64,000 nt of DNA from positions 124,001 through 188,000 of the forward strand of contig LNAC01000728.1 of NCBI GenBank assembly GCA_002007465.1. The letters are read 5' to 3'. The translations under genes and the position numbers were made by a program. Within the stretch, counting starts at the first letter, position 1; each line of letters begins with the position of its first letter. The stretch is from Ailurus styani (Eukaryota; Chordata; Mammalia; Carnivora; Ailuridae). This document shows, in pieces, positions 43,790 to 54,962 of this stretch. The notes under the pieces were generated by a model, which saw only the letters and a list, made by a program, of their open reading frames with translations, had not been told where the DNA came from and did not search any database.

Positions 43790-45399
43790 GTTTGGGGTTA
43801 ACTACAGTGTTTGTTTCCATTTTGATATCTGGATATATCACCTGAGTTTGGAAGATCTCATTCTCTACTAAACTATATTATTGTACTGTTTGAACAAAGC
43901 TAGAAGACTGGGGTCCCAAAGATGATATTTTGTTGGGGGTCAGGGTGCTTTAAGAGAGGAAGAGTTCCAGGGTCTGGCTTGTGATCTTTGGAATGAATTG
44001 TCTAGATGGGGAGGAGAGTCTGAAGCCATTCAAACTAGCAAGGTTTTAGGATTGTGACTGGTGAAGTCAACACTGCATTTTAGGATTTAATGTGGAGAGT
44101 AAGATGTTTTGTCAGGTTACAAGAAATGCTAAGTTAGGAAGAAAGGACCAATATAGAGGCTCACAGATGACGGCCATACATCTGAGGAGAGCTTGACACT
44201 CAAGGAGGAGGGTGTTCTCAAGGAGGGTAAGAAAACAGTGGCCTAGAAGTCTTGAAGGTCTAAAAAATTCATTCTATACCCCCTAGAACCAATATCTCTG
44301 GATCACATAAACACAAGAAGCCATCACCAGAGGTCTTCAGGTTTTCTGAGACCCTGAAGGGGGAGGGAGAACACTCTCTGAGGACTTTGATGACCTAGGA
44401 GCCTTCTTATCACTGCGTGGGCCTTTCCTGGGAACACAATGGGAAGCACTGGGAGCTGGTTGACAATAGTGACTAGGGCAAAGGCCACATTTCGGAGAGA
44501 TAATCGCTGAGAAGAGACTGCCACTCTGGGCGGTCCTAGAAAGCACCAGCAATTAGAGAAACAGAACCACTGCGACTGGAAGGAAGTGATGGGGCTTAGG
44601 GAAATTTAGCACACCTTCCCAGCAGGTAGTATTCTTGGTTCTCTACAAAGCTGGGAAATGGGATTTCCATTTCAGGTGAAGTGCTTGATTCCTAAACATA
44701 GCCCTCATTTTGATCATTTAACCCTTGTGTGAATTGATCTTGCCATCTGAGCCTTGCTTTCTCTTCTAAGCAAAGTGGAGAAGGTTCATTCCAGTGACTT
44801 GAACACAAGTCTTACATGATTTAGGGAATCACACCATTGGTGCCACAGATCCTAATTTAGGGAACGCACACCATTTTGTGAGAGTGCTCTTCCTTTTCAA
44901 GCCGTTCTGAGTTCGGACAACATGCTAGGGGTGACGGCAAGGAAGCTGTAGAACTTGGAAGGCCTCAGAAGAGGGAGAAGGAGCTGACTCCAAGAGTAAA
45001 AGGTTGAATGATTGTCAGGCGGGGGGCCAAGGAAACGGGGAGCAATTCTGCCAATTCCCCACTCCCCCACCACGCGCTCCGACTTCCCATCTGCCGCCAA
45101 GACGCATTTCATTTTTCTGACATGAAATATGTATATAATTCTAGCCTGATTTTTTTAAAGCACAAGAGGGTTGATTCTGTTTATGCCTCCCTCCAACTCC
45201 CACCCAGTACAAACATTGGCCTCCAGCCTGGTGGTGACGACAGGATCTAACAAAACAGACTCCTAGAGCCAGAAAGTGGATGGCTGAGTAAATATACCCC
45301 CAAACACTTACATCTTAAACCAAATAGGTACAGCGGTGGTGGAAGACTTGGGTGAGGAGGCACAGGAAAGGTGACTGCACGGGAAGACAGCAGCAAACA
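43790..45399. other. Single-copy sequence
   Basis: No gene or confident repeat. Two near-identical short blocks, tttagggaatcacaccatt and tttagggaacgcacaccatt, lie about 33 bases apart at about 44820-44875. An 80-codon frame at 45008-45250 lacks any domain. Confidence 0.4.
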
Positions 45400-45515
45400 T
45401 TTAACGACTGACTTTTTGCTCAGAGGCTAATGCTATTTGTCTAGTCCCAGTATTGGGACTTCAGGTATCATCTTCTGCATTTAGATCCTGGTGGTTGAAG
45501 TGGAAATGGGTAGCC
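45400..45515 (-). mobile_element. Possible MIR remnant, antisense
   Basis: 'aaacatttaacgactgactttttgctcagaggctaatgctatttg' has the order of the MIR 3' region in reverse (pieces). Weak. Confidence 0.35.
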
Positions 45516-45654
45516 TCACTGAAATGGGATCTGTTTCAGAATGTTTCATATATGTACGCAAAGTACGTAGCTTGGCGTCTTCATTAACAAATATGATTCA
45601 TGTAAGAAAGGGGGACTTAACACAAATAAAAGGAATCGGGCAGTTGATAGTATG

Positions 45655-45800
45655 CAAGTCTGTGCATTGGTGTGCCGGCATTATGGAGCCCTTGTGGTGT
45701 GCCAAGGCACATCCATTTGATAACGGAGCTACCATGCTCTGCACCTTGCAGCTCTTATCTCACTTCATTTAATCCCCATGTGGCTATGTGTCAGCTATGG
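45655..45800 (-). mobile_element. Possible MIR remnant, antisense
   Basis: 'ggagcccttgtggtgtgccaaggcac' and 'ctcttatctcacttcatttaatccccatgtggctatg' (pieces) resemble the reversed MIR 3' half. Confidence 0.45.
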
Positions 45801-45949
45801 GAAGAACATTAAAAAACATCACTCCCATTACAATGGACTGGGATCCATGACATCAAAAATCCTGTATCACTTCTCACTTATGAAGGTTCCTGAACAGTCA
45901 TTAAATTTCACCCTTTGTTTCACTACTTCTATGAGAAGAGTTGTTCATT

Positions 45950-46020
45950 TTCGAATGTGTTCATTCCCAGCATCTAGCTCAATATATGCATTTTTATTAT
46001 ATGTTTTTGAATGAATACAT
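45950..46020 (+). mobile_element. Short L2 3' tip, sense
   Basis: 'cccagcatctagctcaatatatg' then 'tatatgtttttgaatgaat' resembles the last bases of L2. Too short for certainty. Confidence 0.4.
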
Positions 46021-47369
46021 CAATGATGATGGTTGCTCACTCTGTCAATAGCTTGATATTGAGAAATAAATAAAAGAAAAATATGTGAATTTAGCTTAAT
46101 TTCCAATAATTATCCTACAGCCTCAAAGAGCCGTAGAGAGAATGCTTTCCCAAAACCAAAGCAAGACCTTCTTCAATGTGGCTGCTTCTCTGTGTTCCTC
46201 CTTTCCTCTCAGGTATGGAAGTGCAAGGAGGGTCATTCTTGTTGGTGTGATCAGTAGTTTCAGAGTAGGAAATGACACCTGCCTTCCAGTGGACCAGTCT
46301 AGACCTTGGTGAGGGAGGTATTTGACATTCAAGAAGCAATAGAGGCTGAAGTGTATGGATCATAATGGGGTGTGTGTCAAGCCAAAGCTGATTCCTTAAC
46401 TTAAAAATCACTGAATTTTCCTATTTGATTATTTATTCTAAAAGTAGAGAATATTAAAATAAAATTAAACTTGCAAAAATATCCTTGAAGGGTTTTTTTC
46501 TGGATCTCTCTTTCTCTTTCCCCCTCTGTCTCCCTTAACCCATAACTCTGTTAATGTTTTAGAGTCTGTTAATGTCTCAGGCCTGTCTTAGAATAGAGGC
46601 CCCGAGTGTCTGTCACCAGTATTCTGATTGTCCAGGGTAAATTCAAAATGTGAAAAGAATCTTTACAGAGTATAACTCAACTCAGTTTTTGGTCATTATA
46701 AGACTCAATATCAAAAGACATGCACTTGTGAGGATATGCCTTTAACTCAAGTTCTTTTTAGTTAGAAAATGTTATTCTTAATAAAATTGGCTAGATGAAT
46801 TTTGAGCATTTTTAATTCTTGCTTTTTGTCACCATGCCTACAGGATACACAGCCCCTCACTGGACTGCTCCCTGGCTAATCTCCTCCTCAGTTTTTGGCT
46901 TCTCCTCTATCTATGTTTAGACATCTGAGCTCATCACCACACTCCTCTTTCTCCAACTGTTGTTGGGCTCTTTCCCATGCCCCGGCCTGCAAACTGGACA
47001 GCTCTGCAGCAGGATCCTCACTACACGAAGATGGTATCTTCACAGCAACATGGCTCTTCTCAGCCAGAACGAAAAGGAGTATCTATCCTTCTCAGCCAAC
47101 ACAGGGGATTTCTGGAGAGTTGTAGCTGAATGTGAGATGATTCTTTATTGGGCTGGACGGTCTAATACCATCTTCCATTTTTTGTGATGTTCCCTTTTGA
47201 GATGCATTTTCCCATATAACACCATATGTACCATTGCAGTTTCCGAATTCCACAGCTCCGGGGGTGGGGCGTTCACACAGACTGCAGTGAGAACAGCACG
47301 CCCTTCAGGTTTGCAGTGGGCCGCCCAATAGGTGCCCTGTGGCATGTAGAGTCCTCGATGTATTATTTA
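46021..47369. other. Single-copy sequence
   Basis: Nothing recognised. The 98-codon minus frame at 46115-46411 and frames at 46895-47187 have no domain. Confidence 0.4.
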
Positions 47370-47520
47370 TTAGCAAGGAAAGGAAGAGTAGAAATAGTCT
47401 ACTCCTACTTCCTCCTTTGACAGGTGAGGAACTGAGGCCCAACAATGGAGAGTCTTACGTATTTTCATACAACTAGTTATTTGCCGAGTGGATGTATGAA
47501 TTCATATATAGACTCCACAT
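47370..47520 (-). mobile_element. MIR SINE remnant, antisense
   Basis: 'cctttgacaggtgaggaactgaggcccaac', then 'tacgtattttcatacaactagttatttgcc' (pieces) is the reversed MIR core and body. Confidence 0.65.
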
Positions 47521-47727
47521 CTCGCTGTAATCCACATTTCAAAGCTAATGGCACTTGATGAAGGGTAAACTTTTTTCAACATGTAAAGTTATTTAAAGAT
47601 AATTGATTAAATTTAAGACCTACCTTGACCAACACAGATAATCTTCATTATTTAAAAGTCATTGATAGTTGAACTAAAATTAAAACTTTATTCCAAAATT
47701 CCCTGCATGAAGAAATGAATGCTATTC

Positions 47728-47879
47728 CTTGTTGGGGGTGGGGGAGAGGGGAAGAGGGAGAAAGAGAATCCTAAGCAGGCTCCATGCTGGATGGGGCTCG
47801 ATCTCATCACCCTGAGATCATGATCCCAGTGGAGATCAAGAGTCAGGAGCTTAACCAACTGAGCCACCCAGATGCCCTA
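47728..47879 (-). mobile_element. Short carnivore SINE lacking its A-tail, antisense
   Basis: Head ('aaccaactgagccacccaga'), box-B area and part of the body are present, but the A-rich tail and AAAT region are missing. A 15-bp TSD, aaatgaatgctattc, still brackets it exactly (47713-47727 and 47880-47894). The element is only about 152 bp. Confidence 0.92.
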
Positions 47880-48060
47880 AAATGAATGCTATTCTTAAGA
47901 AGTAGTAATAGCATGGAAAATAGAAGTATGAGCTTATAAAAAAATACTAAAAGAAGACCCACAGTGATTTCTTAAAAAATTTCCAACCCTGGGCAATATG
48001 TACTTTTCAGATGCTATTCACTAAATGGCATAAGATTTATCTTTGATAGCTAGATTATTT

Positions 48061-48281
48061 TCCTTCGAAGATTTTATTTATTTATTTGAAAGGAGAGAGA
48101 GAGAGCTGGAGAGCGTGAGCGAGCAGGGGGAGGGGCAGAGGGAGAGGGAGAAGCGGACTCCCTGCTGAGCAGGGAGCCTGACTCAGGACTCCATCCCAGG
48201 ACTCCGACTCCATCCCACCGCCCCGGGATCATGACCTGAGCCGAAGTCAGACCCTTAACCCACTGAGCCACCCAGCCTCCC
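48061..48281 (-). mobile_element. Carnivore tRNA-Lys SINE, antisense, older subfamily
   Basis: 'gattttatttatttatttga', GA run, 'ggggaggggcagagggagag', 'ctccctgctgagcagggagc' and the head 'actgagccacccagcctccc'. The block 'actccatcccaggactccg' is partly duplicated at about 48187-48216. TSD tagctag[a/c]ttattt at 48047-48060 and 48282-48295. Confidence 0.94.
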
Positions 48282-48384
48282 TAGCTAGCTTATTTATTAA
48301 AAGAGAGGACTGCAGCCCCCTGGGCCAGGAAGAACACTGGGCTGGGAAGTAGAGGGCCGAGGTGCCCAGAACTGGCTGTTCTTG

Positions 48385-48505
48385 ACCTGGACGTGTTTAT
48401 TCACTTCTTGGGTCTTTGACCTGCCAGGCTGTGAAAAGAGGTTAGACCAGATGGTCCCTAAGGCTTCTTATCATCCTTAATATTTTACAATTCATTTTTC
48501 TAGAA
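48385..48505 (+). mobile_element. MIR-family remnant (MIR3-like), sense
   Basis: 'ttcacttcttgggtctttgacctg' followed by 'gaggttagaccagatggtccctaaggcttcttatcatcc' and 'ttttacaattc' (pieces) resembles the MIR3/THER-type core, commonly reading 'ggactagatgatctctaaggtcc'. Confidence 0.5.
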
Positions 48506-49224
48506 TTAGGTACAAGGTTAAGACATGTGACTATAGTAACAGGAGTCTCTGAAGAGTAAAAGATACCTAGCATAGGATGCCTAATTTTCCGACCCATTGC
48601 CTGTATCTCCTTTTAATGGGATCGTTCTGCTGTGTTACTCATAGCCAATATACGAGTCTCTCCTTAGGATCTATGAGATGGAGCTACAGTGAAATGTCCT
48701 GCTTCCTCCCTCCCATCACTATTCCCTTTTCTGGATCTTGGAACTTTCTTAGCCTCGAAGCAGCTTGCTGGCTCTGAGCTGGGTATTTGTTTACTTGGTG
48801 TTTTCCTTTATCTGAGAATTCTCATCCAGGACTCTGCTTTCTGTGCTCCCAGCCTCTTCACTGATTATTCACTTGCACGATCTCCCTTCATGGTTCATCT
48901 TTTTCATTTGTTTCTTGACGCGCATGTCAGTATATTTAAAATCAGGCCTGGTATTTCTGCAATCTTTCTAACAAAAATTCGTTTATTTTTTCCTTTTTTC
49001 TTTCTCTCCTTGTTTGATCATCTGTGCCTTTCCTATAGTTTGATTCCAGCAACAATTGCAGGAAATCTGTCAACGCAGTTTAAAATCTCCCCGTTTGTTT
49101 GCTGGAAACTTACTCCTCACTCAAGGTCTTCCTATTCTCAGGAGGTGTCACCTTCCACGTGGTATCTCCTGGTTTCTGAAGCTTCCCCATAGACCAGAAC
49201 AAAACATACCTCGGGGTGGCAGAG
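48506..49224. other. Pyrimidine-rich sequence, possible very old L2
   Basis: A 167-codon plus frame (48689-49192), the longest in the window outside gap artefacts, is Leu/Phe/Ser-rich because the DNA is C/T-rich. A few phrases near 48840-48990 recall L2, but not enough to call. No protein domain is recognised. Confidence 0.35.
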
Positions 49225-49790
49225 GCAAGATTCCTGAAATGACCCTCTCCCCCCCTAAATGTCCTGACTTAACTTTCCAGACCTATGAATATGATGATAT
49301 GTCATGTCTGAGATTTTGTGTTCTTCTGTATGGCACGGTTGCCCTTAAAACAGGGAGATTATCGAGGTGGGCTTGATATAATCACATGAGTCCTTAAAAG
49401 CAGAAGGGTGGTTGGAGACTTGGAATGGGGGGGCAGCTGCTATGAAGATGCAGGGGCCAGGTGGGAAGGGCAGGGGGAACATCAGTGGACAGATGAACCA
49501 ACAAGGAGATGGAGATGGAGGAGATGGAGACCCTTATCGGACAACCAGTAACCACAGGCAACTAAATTTGGCCAACACCGGAATGGCTTTAGAAGCAGAT
49601 TCTTCCCCAGAGCTTACCGCATGAGAGCCCCACCTGGCCCTACCTTGACTTCATCCGGTGGAACCCCAGGCAGAGAACCCAATTACCCTGTGCTCAGACC
49701 TCTGACCTACTGAAACTGTGACATAATAAAGTAGTGTTGTTTAAGTTGGTCAATTTGTAGTACTTTGTTACAAACAATGGAAGAGCAATA
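49225..49790 (+). mobile_element. MLT1-type MaLR solo LTR, sense
   Basis: 'gacctatgaatatgatgatatgtc', 'aaaacagggagattatcgagg', 'atataatcacatgagtcctta', 'gatgaaccaac', 'agaagcagattcttccccagagc', 'gaaactgtgacataataaagtagtgttgtttaag', 'gtactttgttac' follow MLT1 LTR order (pieces). An internal GGAGAT tandem lies at about 49505-49530. No internal ERV region. Confidence 0.8.
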
Positions 49791-49988
49791 TTCCCAGCTG
49801 TTTGGTGATTAGTGGTTCTCTCCTCCGGCTTCTGGATCCAGTAACTATGGAAGCAGGAGCTTAGGGTTCATTGAGTTAAGTCTGCTCGAACCATAAGCTT
49901 TCCGAAATACCGAGGGTCCGGGAAGCTTCTAATTAATATTTTAAATAATAATTTATGGGACACACGTTTCCAGTTATGGAATGAATAA

Positions 49989-50183
49989 GTCATGGGAATA
50001 AAAGGCACAGCATACGGAATACAGTCAACAGTATCATAATAAGGTTGGGTGATGACAGACGGTAGCTATACTTGTGGGGAGCACAGCATAACGTATAGAG
50101 AAACTGAACCACTATGTTTTACACTTGAAACTGACGCCACATTGTGTGTCAACCATACTCACATAAAAAATCTAAAAAAAAAA
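49989..50183 (+). mobile_element. L1-type 3' end (carnivore), sense
   Basis: 'acagcatacggaatacagtc', 'gggtgatgacagacggtagctatac', 'gaaccactatgttttacacttgaaactgac' and 'gtgtgtcaaccatactcac' with an A-run (pieces) match a retroelement 3' end very common in carnivore genomes, which I take as L1. A short TSD aatgaataa lies at 49980-49988 and 50184-50192. Confidence 0.7.
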
Positions 50184-50192
50184 AATGAATAA

Positions 50193-51529
50193 TTCTAATT
50201 TAGAGCTACCATATTGCCTTGTTTGAAGAGAACTGGGAACAGCCTACTCAGTTACCAGTAACTGAAATCTTCAAATTAGCAAATTATGCCCTAACCTCAT
50301 TTAATGACACAGTGAGGGGAGGAGAAATGTGGAAATTGGGTGTGAATGACAATGGACCAATCACATGAAAAATGAGTCTCTTACTGCAATTTTAAAAGTA
50401 AATAAAAAAAGGTAAGAACAATTTGGAAAAGTAAAAGGAGGCTAGACTAGAATAAAATTAGAAACATCGTAGACAACTTGTTGATGGATAAACCCTGAGA
50501 ATTTGCTTCCAACTGCCTATAAAATAGCCACTGCCTTTGAAGGTAAAGGGAATTAGATTGGAGAGGAAAAAAAAATAGACATATTTAGACAATATGGTAT
50601 GTCTTTCCTTTCTGCCTCACTACAAAGTGAGGGATAAACTAGGAAACTGTAGAGATAAGTTGTATTTTTATGCTAATGATTTGAATCTGTGACTATTAAA
50701 CACAAGTTAACAGAAGAATAAGCTGAAAGATAAAAGGAAGTCAGCTGTAAGAGACTTCTACGTTAGACATCCCTGAAGCTTTGACACTCTCAAAAGGATT
50801 TCACCTAAAAAAGTCAACAAAAATAGAGGTTCAAAGGCCTTGTTGGTGAATAAAATTGGAAGTATTCAACTTGGAAATCATCTTCTGTGAATAAGAAAAT
50901 CTAAAGATGTCAAACAAAATCAAGTCTTAAATTTATTGAATTGAGCTATTTTTCACTGTTTCCATTTCTATAGATCTGTCTCAGAATGGCATACCACGTG
51001 TGTATCAAAAATCATTGTTACGTAAACAAACTTATTTTTATAGAATTAAAATATAATAATGTAACAGTGTAGCAACACTTGTGGCCCGTGGCTCACAAGT
51101 ACAAAGATAGTAGAAGCCATCTAGGAAACCACGGACTTGAAAACTTCAGATGGAGAGGAATTAAGGATTGTGCTTCTAAAAATAAGTCTCTGGGTGGGTG
51201 TCCCCAGGTGGGGGCCGCGGCAGTAGCGTGTCAACGCCCTGGGGTGTACAATGAATGAGAGCTCGGGAGATGGCTGGCCTGGGCTGGAGGCCCAGGGAGG
51301 GGATGAGAGGACTCCTGGGATCTGAAATATGAATACTAATGAGCCAGGTAAGGTGGGGAAGTGGTGAGGAGGAGAGAATTCCAGGCAGAGAAAACAGAAC
51401 TGGAACTTAGGTGGCTCATGGTACTTCTTTATGGGGCCAGTGATGTTGCCAACCGTGATGAAAATGATATTTTCCCACATTTCCTAGGTAAAATATCCAT
51501 GTCTTTTCTCTTATGGTATTTTCAGAACA
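50193..51529. other. Single-copy sequence, AT-rich
   Basis: No gene or confident repeat. The region 51120-51480 is more GC-rich and has a 119-codon minus frame without a recognisable domain. Confidence 0.4.
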
Positions 51530-51662
51530 GTTTGTTGAGATTTATAAGGCAGGAATTTATTACCCCAGTTTTAAAGATGAAGAAATCAAAGTCCCAAGGA
51601 AATGAAGTGTCTTTCCCATAGTGAATCACAAAGGCCACCTGACACAAGCTGCAGGCAGAAAT
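51530..51662 (-). mobile_element. MIR SINE remnant, antisense
   Basis: 'gaatttattaccccagttttaaagatgaagaaatcaaagtcc' then 'gtgtctttcccatagtgaatcacaaagg' (pieces) is the reversed MIR core. Confidence 0.65.
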
Positions 51663-52684
51663 GCCACAAAGAAAGAGTGTGTCATTTACATATATTTTAC
51701 AACTTTTGCATTTTTTACATGTTAAGTTATTTAACTGATACCATTGGGTATTATCATTAAGACCATCACCACTTGGAAGTAAAGAATTGAACATCGGAGG
51801 GTTTACATATTTATCCCAAATCAACTGGTAACTATGAGAACTAACTTTAAAAATACCTCCATGACCTAGCCTGACATTAACTAGAATGATGAAAGACCTA
51901 TATGAGTGACAGAGCAAGTCCCAAGTAATTCTCATCTTCTTGAGTTAGTCCCATGGGCAAATCAAGACAACTTAAATCTGTTCCACTGTAGGCTTCGTTC
52001 CTATATCACCACGTCCAACATTGGAAGCTGCCGATGATTCACTGTGGCAAACATCAAGGTATTATCTCAGCTGTCCTGTGTATATTTCAATGGTTAACAG
52101 CATTGGCGAACATTTGCTAATAGAACATTAAATATCCATCTGCTTATTATGTCAAAGGAGAGTTCCTTAAAATTTTTTTTAGGGGAAAGATAAGAGAAAT
52201 GAGAGAAAGCTTGACAGATGATGGGGGAAGTAGGGAAGGGGGAGCATGGGGGACGATGGTTCCAGGAATATGGAGAAACTTGGAGGAATGCCCAGAACCT
52301 TGGAGTGGGAGCTAGGGAGGGAGACACAGGGAAAATAAGGGAGGCGATTAAGACAGCCTCAAAGTGTAAGGAGGCCTTGAATGTCAGGACAGGAAGTTTG
52401 AAATTGATGATGGAGGTGTGGAGGAGACAGAAGAGACATAGAGGGAAGCGGGGAGCGATGCTGTCTCGGGAGCCTGAGAGGCCTGTCACGGGCATAAGGG
52501 GGCCGGGACTTCGGGGAAGGAAGGATTGCAAGAGGAGGGAGAATTTCCAACTCTCATGTGCCTCACAGATACATTTAAGAAAAGCACCATAAGGACTATA
52601 ATGAGGAAATAAATGTCATAAAAATGTTTGATAGCAGATGGGACATAGAAACAAGAAGAAATGCCAATAACCTCCAGCCAAGAG
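51663..52684. other. Single-copy sequence
   Basis: Frames at 51522-51935, 52094-52531 (145 codons, minus) and 52218-52592 (124 codons, plus) overlap antisense to each other in purine-rich sequence (52190-52560) and carry no domain. Purine bias of the plus strand explains both. Confidence 0.4.
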
Positions 52685-52765
52685 CAATAAGGGAAAGAGT
52701 TTGGTCTAGCTGACCTCGAAGCTCTGTTCCAACCTTGCAGAGTCTGTAATTCTACGCTTTGGTTC
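52685..52765 (+). mobile_element. Short MIR3-like remnant, sense
   Basis: 'gtctagctgacctcgaagctctgttccaacc' then 'gtctgtaattctacg' recalls the MIR3-type end 'ctaaggtcccttccagctctaa ... attctatg' (pieces). Confidence 0.4.
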
Positions 52766-53112
52766 AATTGATTGAATTCCACTTGCATTTATTTGCCAGC
52801 TACCGCCTATGTGTAAAAAAAACACAATGTAGCATGCGGCAGTGGAGGGTAGGGTGGGAAGGGGACCTGAGACCGAATGCAGTCCCTCCTCTGAAGAAGA
52901 TGTGTGTGTGTCCTGGGAGAAGATCTTGTAAACCATCATGAATAAATGAGCTCAGAAGGTTACACATGCAATGGAAACCCAGACGGGAAGGTGGACAAAC
53001 TTAGTTTTATCTATGAATGTGATAGTTGAAGGGACTGGCAGAGAAGGTGAAGACACTTACTAGGGAGAGGTAAAATTTTATCTAAAAGGGGTAAGAAAAG
53101 TTCTCTGAGGAT

Positions 53113-53878
53113 GATAGTTTTGGAGGCAGAATTTTAAGATGGTTCCCCGTGAAACACACTCATATAGCTCCCTGTCCCTGAGTGTAGGTGCTGACCTGTG
53201 GCGTGCTTCTAGCCAATAGACTATGTCAGAGTGATGCGTGCCACTCCTGATTAGATTCTTTTATAGGGTAAATAAGGTGATAATCATGCATTCAAAGAAG
53301 TGAATTGCCATTGGTGAGATGTCTGCTTGGCAAGGAACTTTGGGGCTCAAGGACCTGAGGGTATTTCCCAGCTGACAGTCGACAAGAAAGCAGGATCTCA
53401 GTCCTACAACTGCAAGGGACTGCAGTCTGCCAAAAAAACAGGTGAACCTGGAAAAGGACCCTGAACTCCAGAAAGGAAAGCAGCATGGAGGACACCAGAC
53501 TGGAGTCTTATAAGACCCTGAGCACAGGATCCAGCTAAGACATGTCTGGATTCCAGACCAACAGAAATGATGAAATAATAAAGGGATGTTCCTTATTTAT
53601 TTATTTATTTATTATTTTTAAAAAGATTAATTTATTTACTTGAGGGAGAGAGAGTAGGGAGAGGGGCAGATGGAGAGAGAGGGCAAGTCTTTAAGCAGAC
53701 TCTATGCTGAGTACAGATCCTGATGTAGAGCTCAATCTCATGACCCTGAGATCACAACCTGAGCCCAAATCGAGAGTCAGACCCTTAACAGACTGCATCA
53801 CCCAGGCACCTGAAGAGATGTTCTTGAAATCACCAAGTCTATGGTAATTTGTTACACAGCAATAGAAAACTAATAGTA
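53113..53878 (+). mobile_element. MLT1-type MaLR LTR, sense, split by a SINE
   Basis: 'aattttaagatggttcccc', 'tgacctgtggcgtgcttctagcc', 'cagctgacagtcgacaagaaagc', 'aactgcaagggactgcagtctgcc', 'ccaacagaaatgatgaaataataaag' lie before the SINE, and 'atggtaatttgttacacagcaatagaaaac' after it (pieces), giving a full MLT1 (B-like) LTR. The SINE at 53595-53812 landed between the LTR poly-A signal region and its 3' end. Confidence 0.85.
53595..53812 (-). mobile_element. Older carnivore tRNA-Lys SINE, antisense, nested in MLT1
   Basis: A reversed SINE with (TTTA)n tail at 53595-53614, GA-rich body and diverged head ('gcatcacccaggcacc'). TSD approximates aag[g/a]gatgttc[c/t]t at 53581-53594 and 53813-53826. 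Its divergence agrees with an early insertion. Confidence 0.92.
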
Positions 53879-54199
53879 CGAGCTGTCATGTCTGATTAAA
53901 GCTCTGAGTACATATTGGGGGTCAATGGGTAAAAAGGCTCAAGAGATTGGGATGAGACAATTTAGTCTGGTCCAAATTAGAATCTATGTAATGAATGGAA
54001 CCTGATTCAAATGGGAACTAAATTAAATTCCAGCGGGCGGGATAATGTTGGGGACACTGTGAGCCGCCATGTTCTGTGGTGGTAATAGGGGCATGGTTTG
54101 GGGAATAAGTGGAGGAGTAAGCATAGAGAAGCCGGTAGCAACCAACATGGTACTAGCTTTACAGCACTTGTCTGGCATGTGGCTGCAGTTTGCAGCCAC
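53879..54199. other. Single-copy sequence
   Basis: Nothing certain. Overlapping frames at 54023-54289 on both strands lack domains. Confidence 0.4.
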
Positions 54200-54328
54200 T
54201 ATGATGACTTGCTCTGTGGCTATATCACTCCCTTCCAAGTTTGCCACGTGTGTGTCAAATCACTATGTTGTACACACAAATTAATGTAATATAGTATGTC
54301 AATTACACGTCAATTAAAAAAAAGCCTG
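54200..54328 (+). mobile_element. Probable L1-type 3' end, sense
   Basis: 'gatgacttgctctgtggct' followed by 'tgtcaaatcactatgttgtacac', 'ttaatgtaatatagtatgtcaattac' and an A-run parallels the element at 49989-50183 (pieces), but is more diverged. Confidence 0.55.
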
Positions 54329-54537
54329 AGCACCTGTCATTAGAAGGTGCAAGGCAGGAGTGAATGATGGCCAGACAAAACTGCCACCGAATCCAAGAAG
54401 TAGGAGGTGGGTGGATGCCTTAACTACATCTCTCCTAATCTATTTATGGGATGCGTAGAGTTAGTAACTCTACTAACAAATCAGTCACTACCAAAGACTG
54501 GATTGTTAGACCTTGTCAATCATGAGAAGACTTTCTT

Positions 54538-54571
54538 TTTTTTTTTTTTTAAAGACTTTATTTATTTATTT

Positions 54572-54607
<36 letters not shown>

Positions 54608-54756
54608 ACAAGTAGGCAGAGAGGCAGGCACAGAGAGAGGGGGGAAGCAGGCTCCCCGCCGAGCAGGGAGCCCGATGCGGGCCTTGATCCCAGGACCCTG
54701 AGATCATGATCTGAGCTGAAGGCAGAGGCTTTAACCCACTGAGCCACCCAGGAGCC
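54538..54756 (-). mobile_element. Carnivore tRNA-Lys SINE, antisense, young
   Basis: Complete reversed SINE with an expanded GA run (54576-54604). A perfect 17-bp TSD, catgagaagactttctt, lies at 54521-54537 and 54757-54773. Confidence 0.98.
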
Positions 54757-54814
54757 CATGAGAAGACTTTCTTAATCTGAACTGAAATTTCATGGTGTCA
54801 CAATTGTGGGAGAT

Positions 54815-54962
54815 GAGAAGTACTTTTATAATTATTCAAAGATGAGAAAAATGAAGACCCCAAAAGAACACAGTAATTGTCCAATCTCCCAGAGTTGCTA
54901 CACGCTAGACCATGTAAAACCTGCACCCTTTCTACCACCGGCCTCTTGGGTATGCGGCAGAC
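54815..54962 (-). mobile_element. MIR SINE remnant, antisense
   Basis: 'ttattcaaagatgagaaaaatgaagacccc', 'agtaattgtccaatctcccagagttgct', 'aaaacctgcaccctttctaccacc' (pieces) follow the reversed MIR core and 5' half. Confidence 0.6.

Noticed and set aside
48689..49192. 167-codon plus-strand ORF
   Set aside because: Leu/Phe/Ser-rich translation of C/T-rich DNA, no recognisable domain, no splice context or conservation evidence, and another frame is open over its 3' third.
52094..52592. 145- and 124-codon frames antisense to each other
   Set aside because: Purine-rich plus strand keeps both open; neither has a domain.
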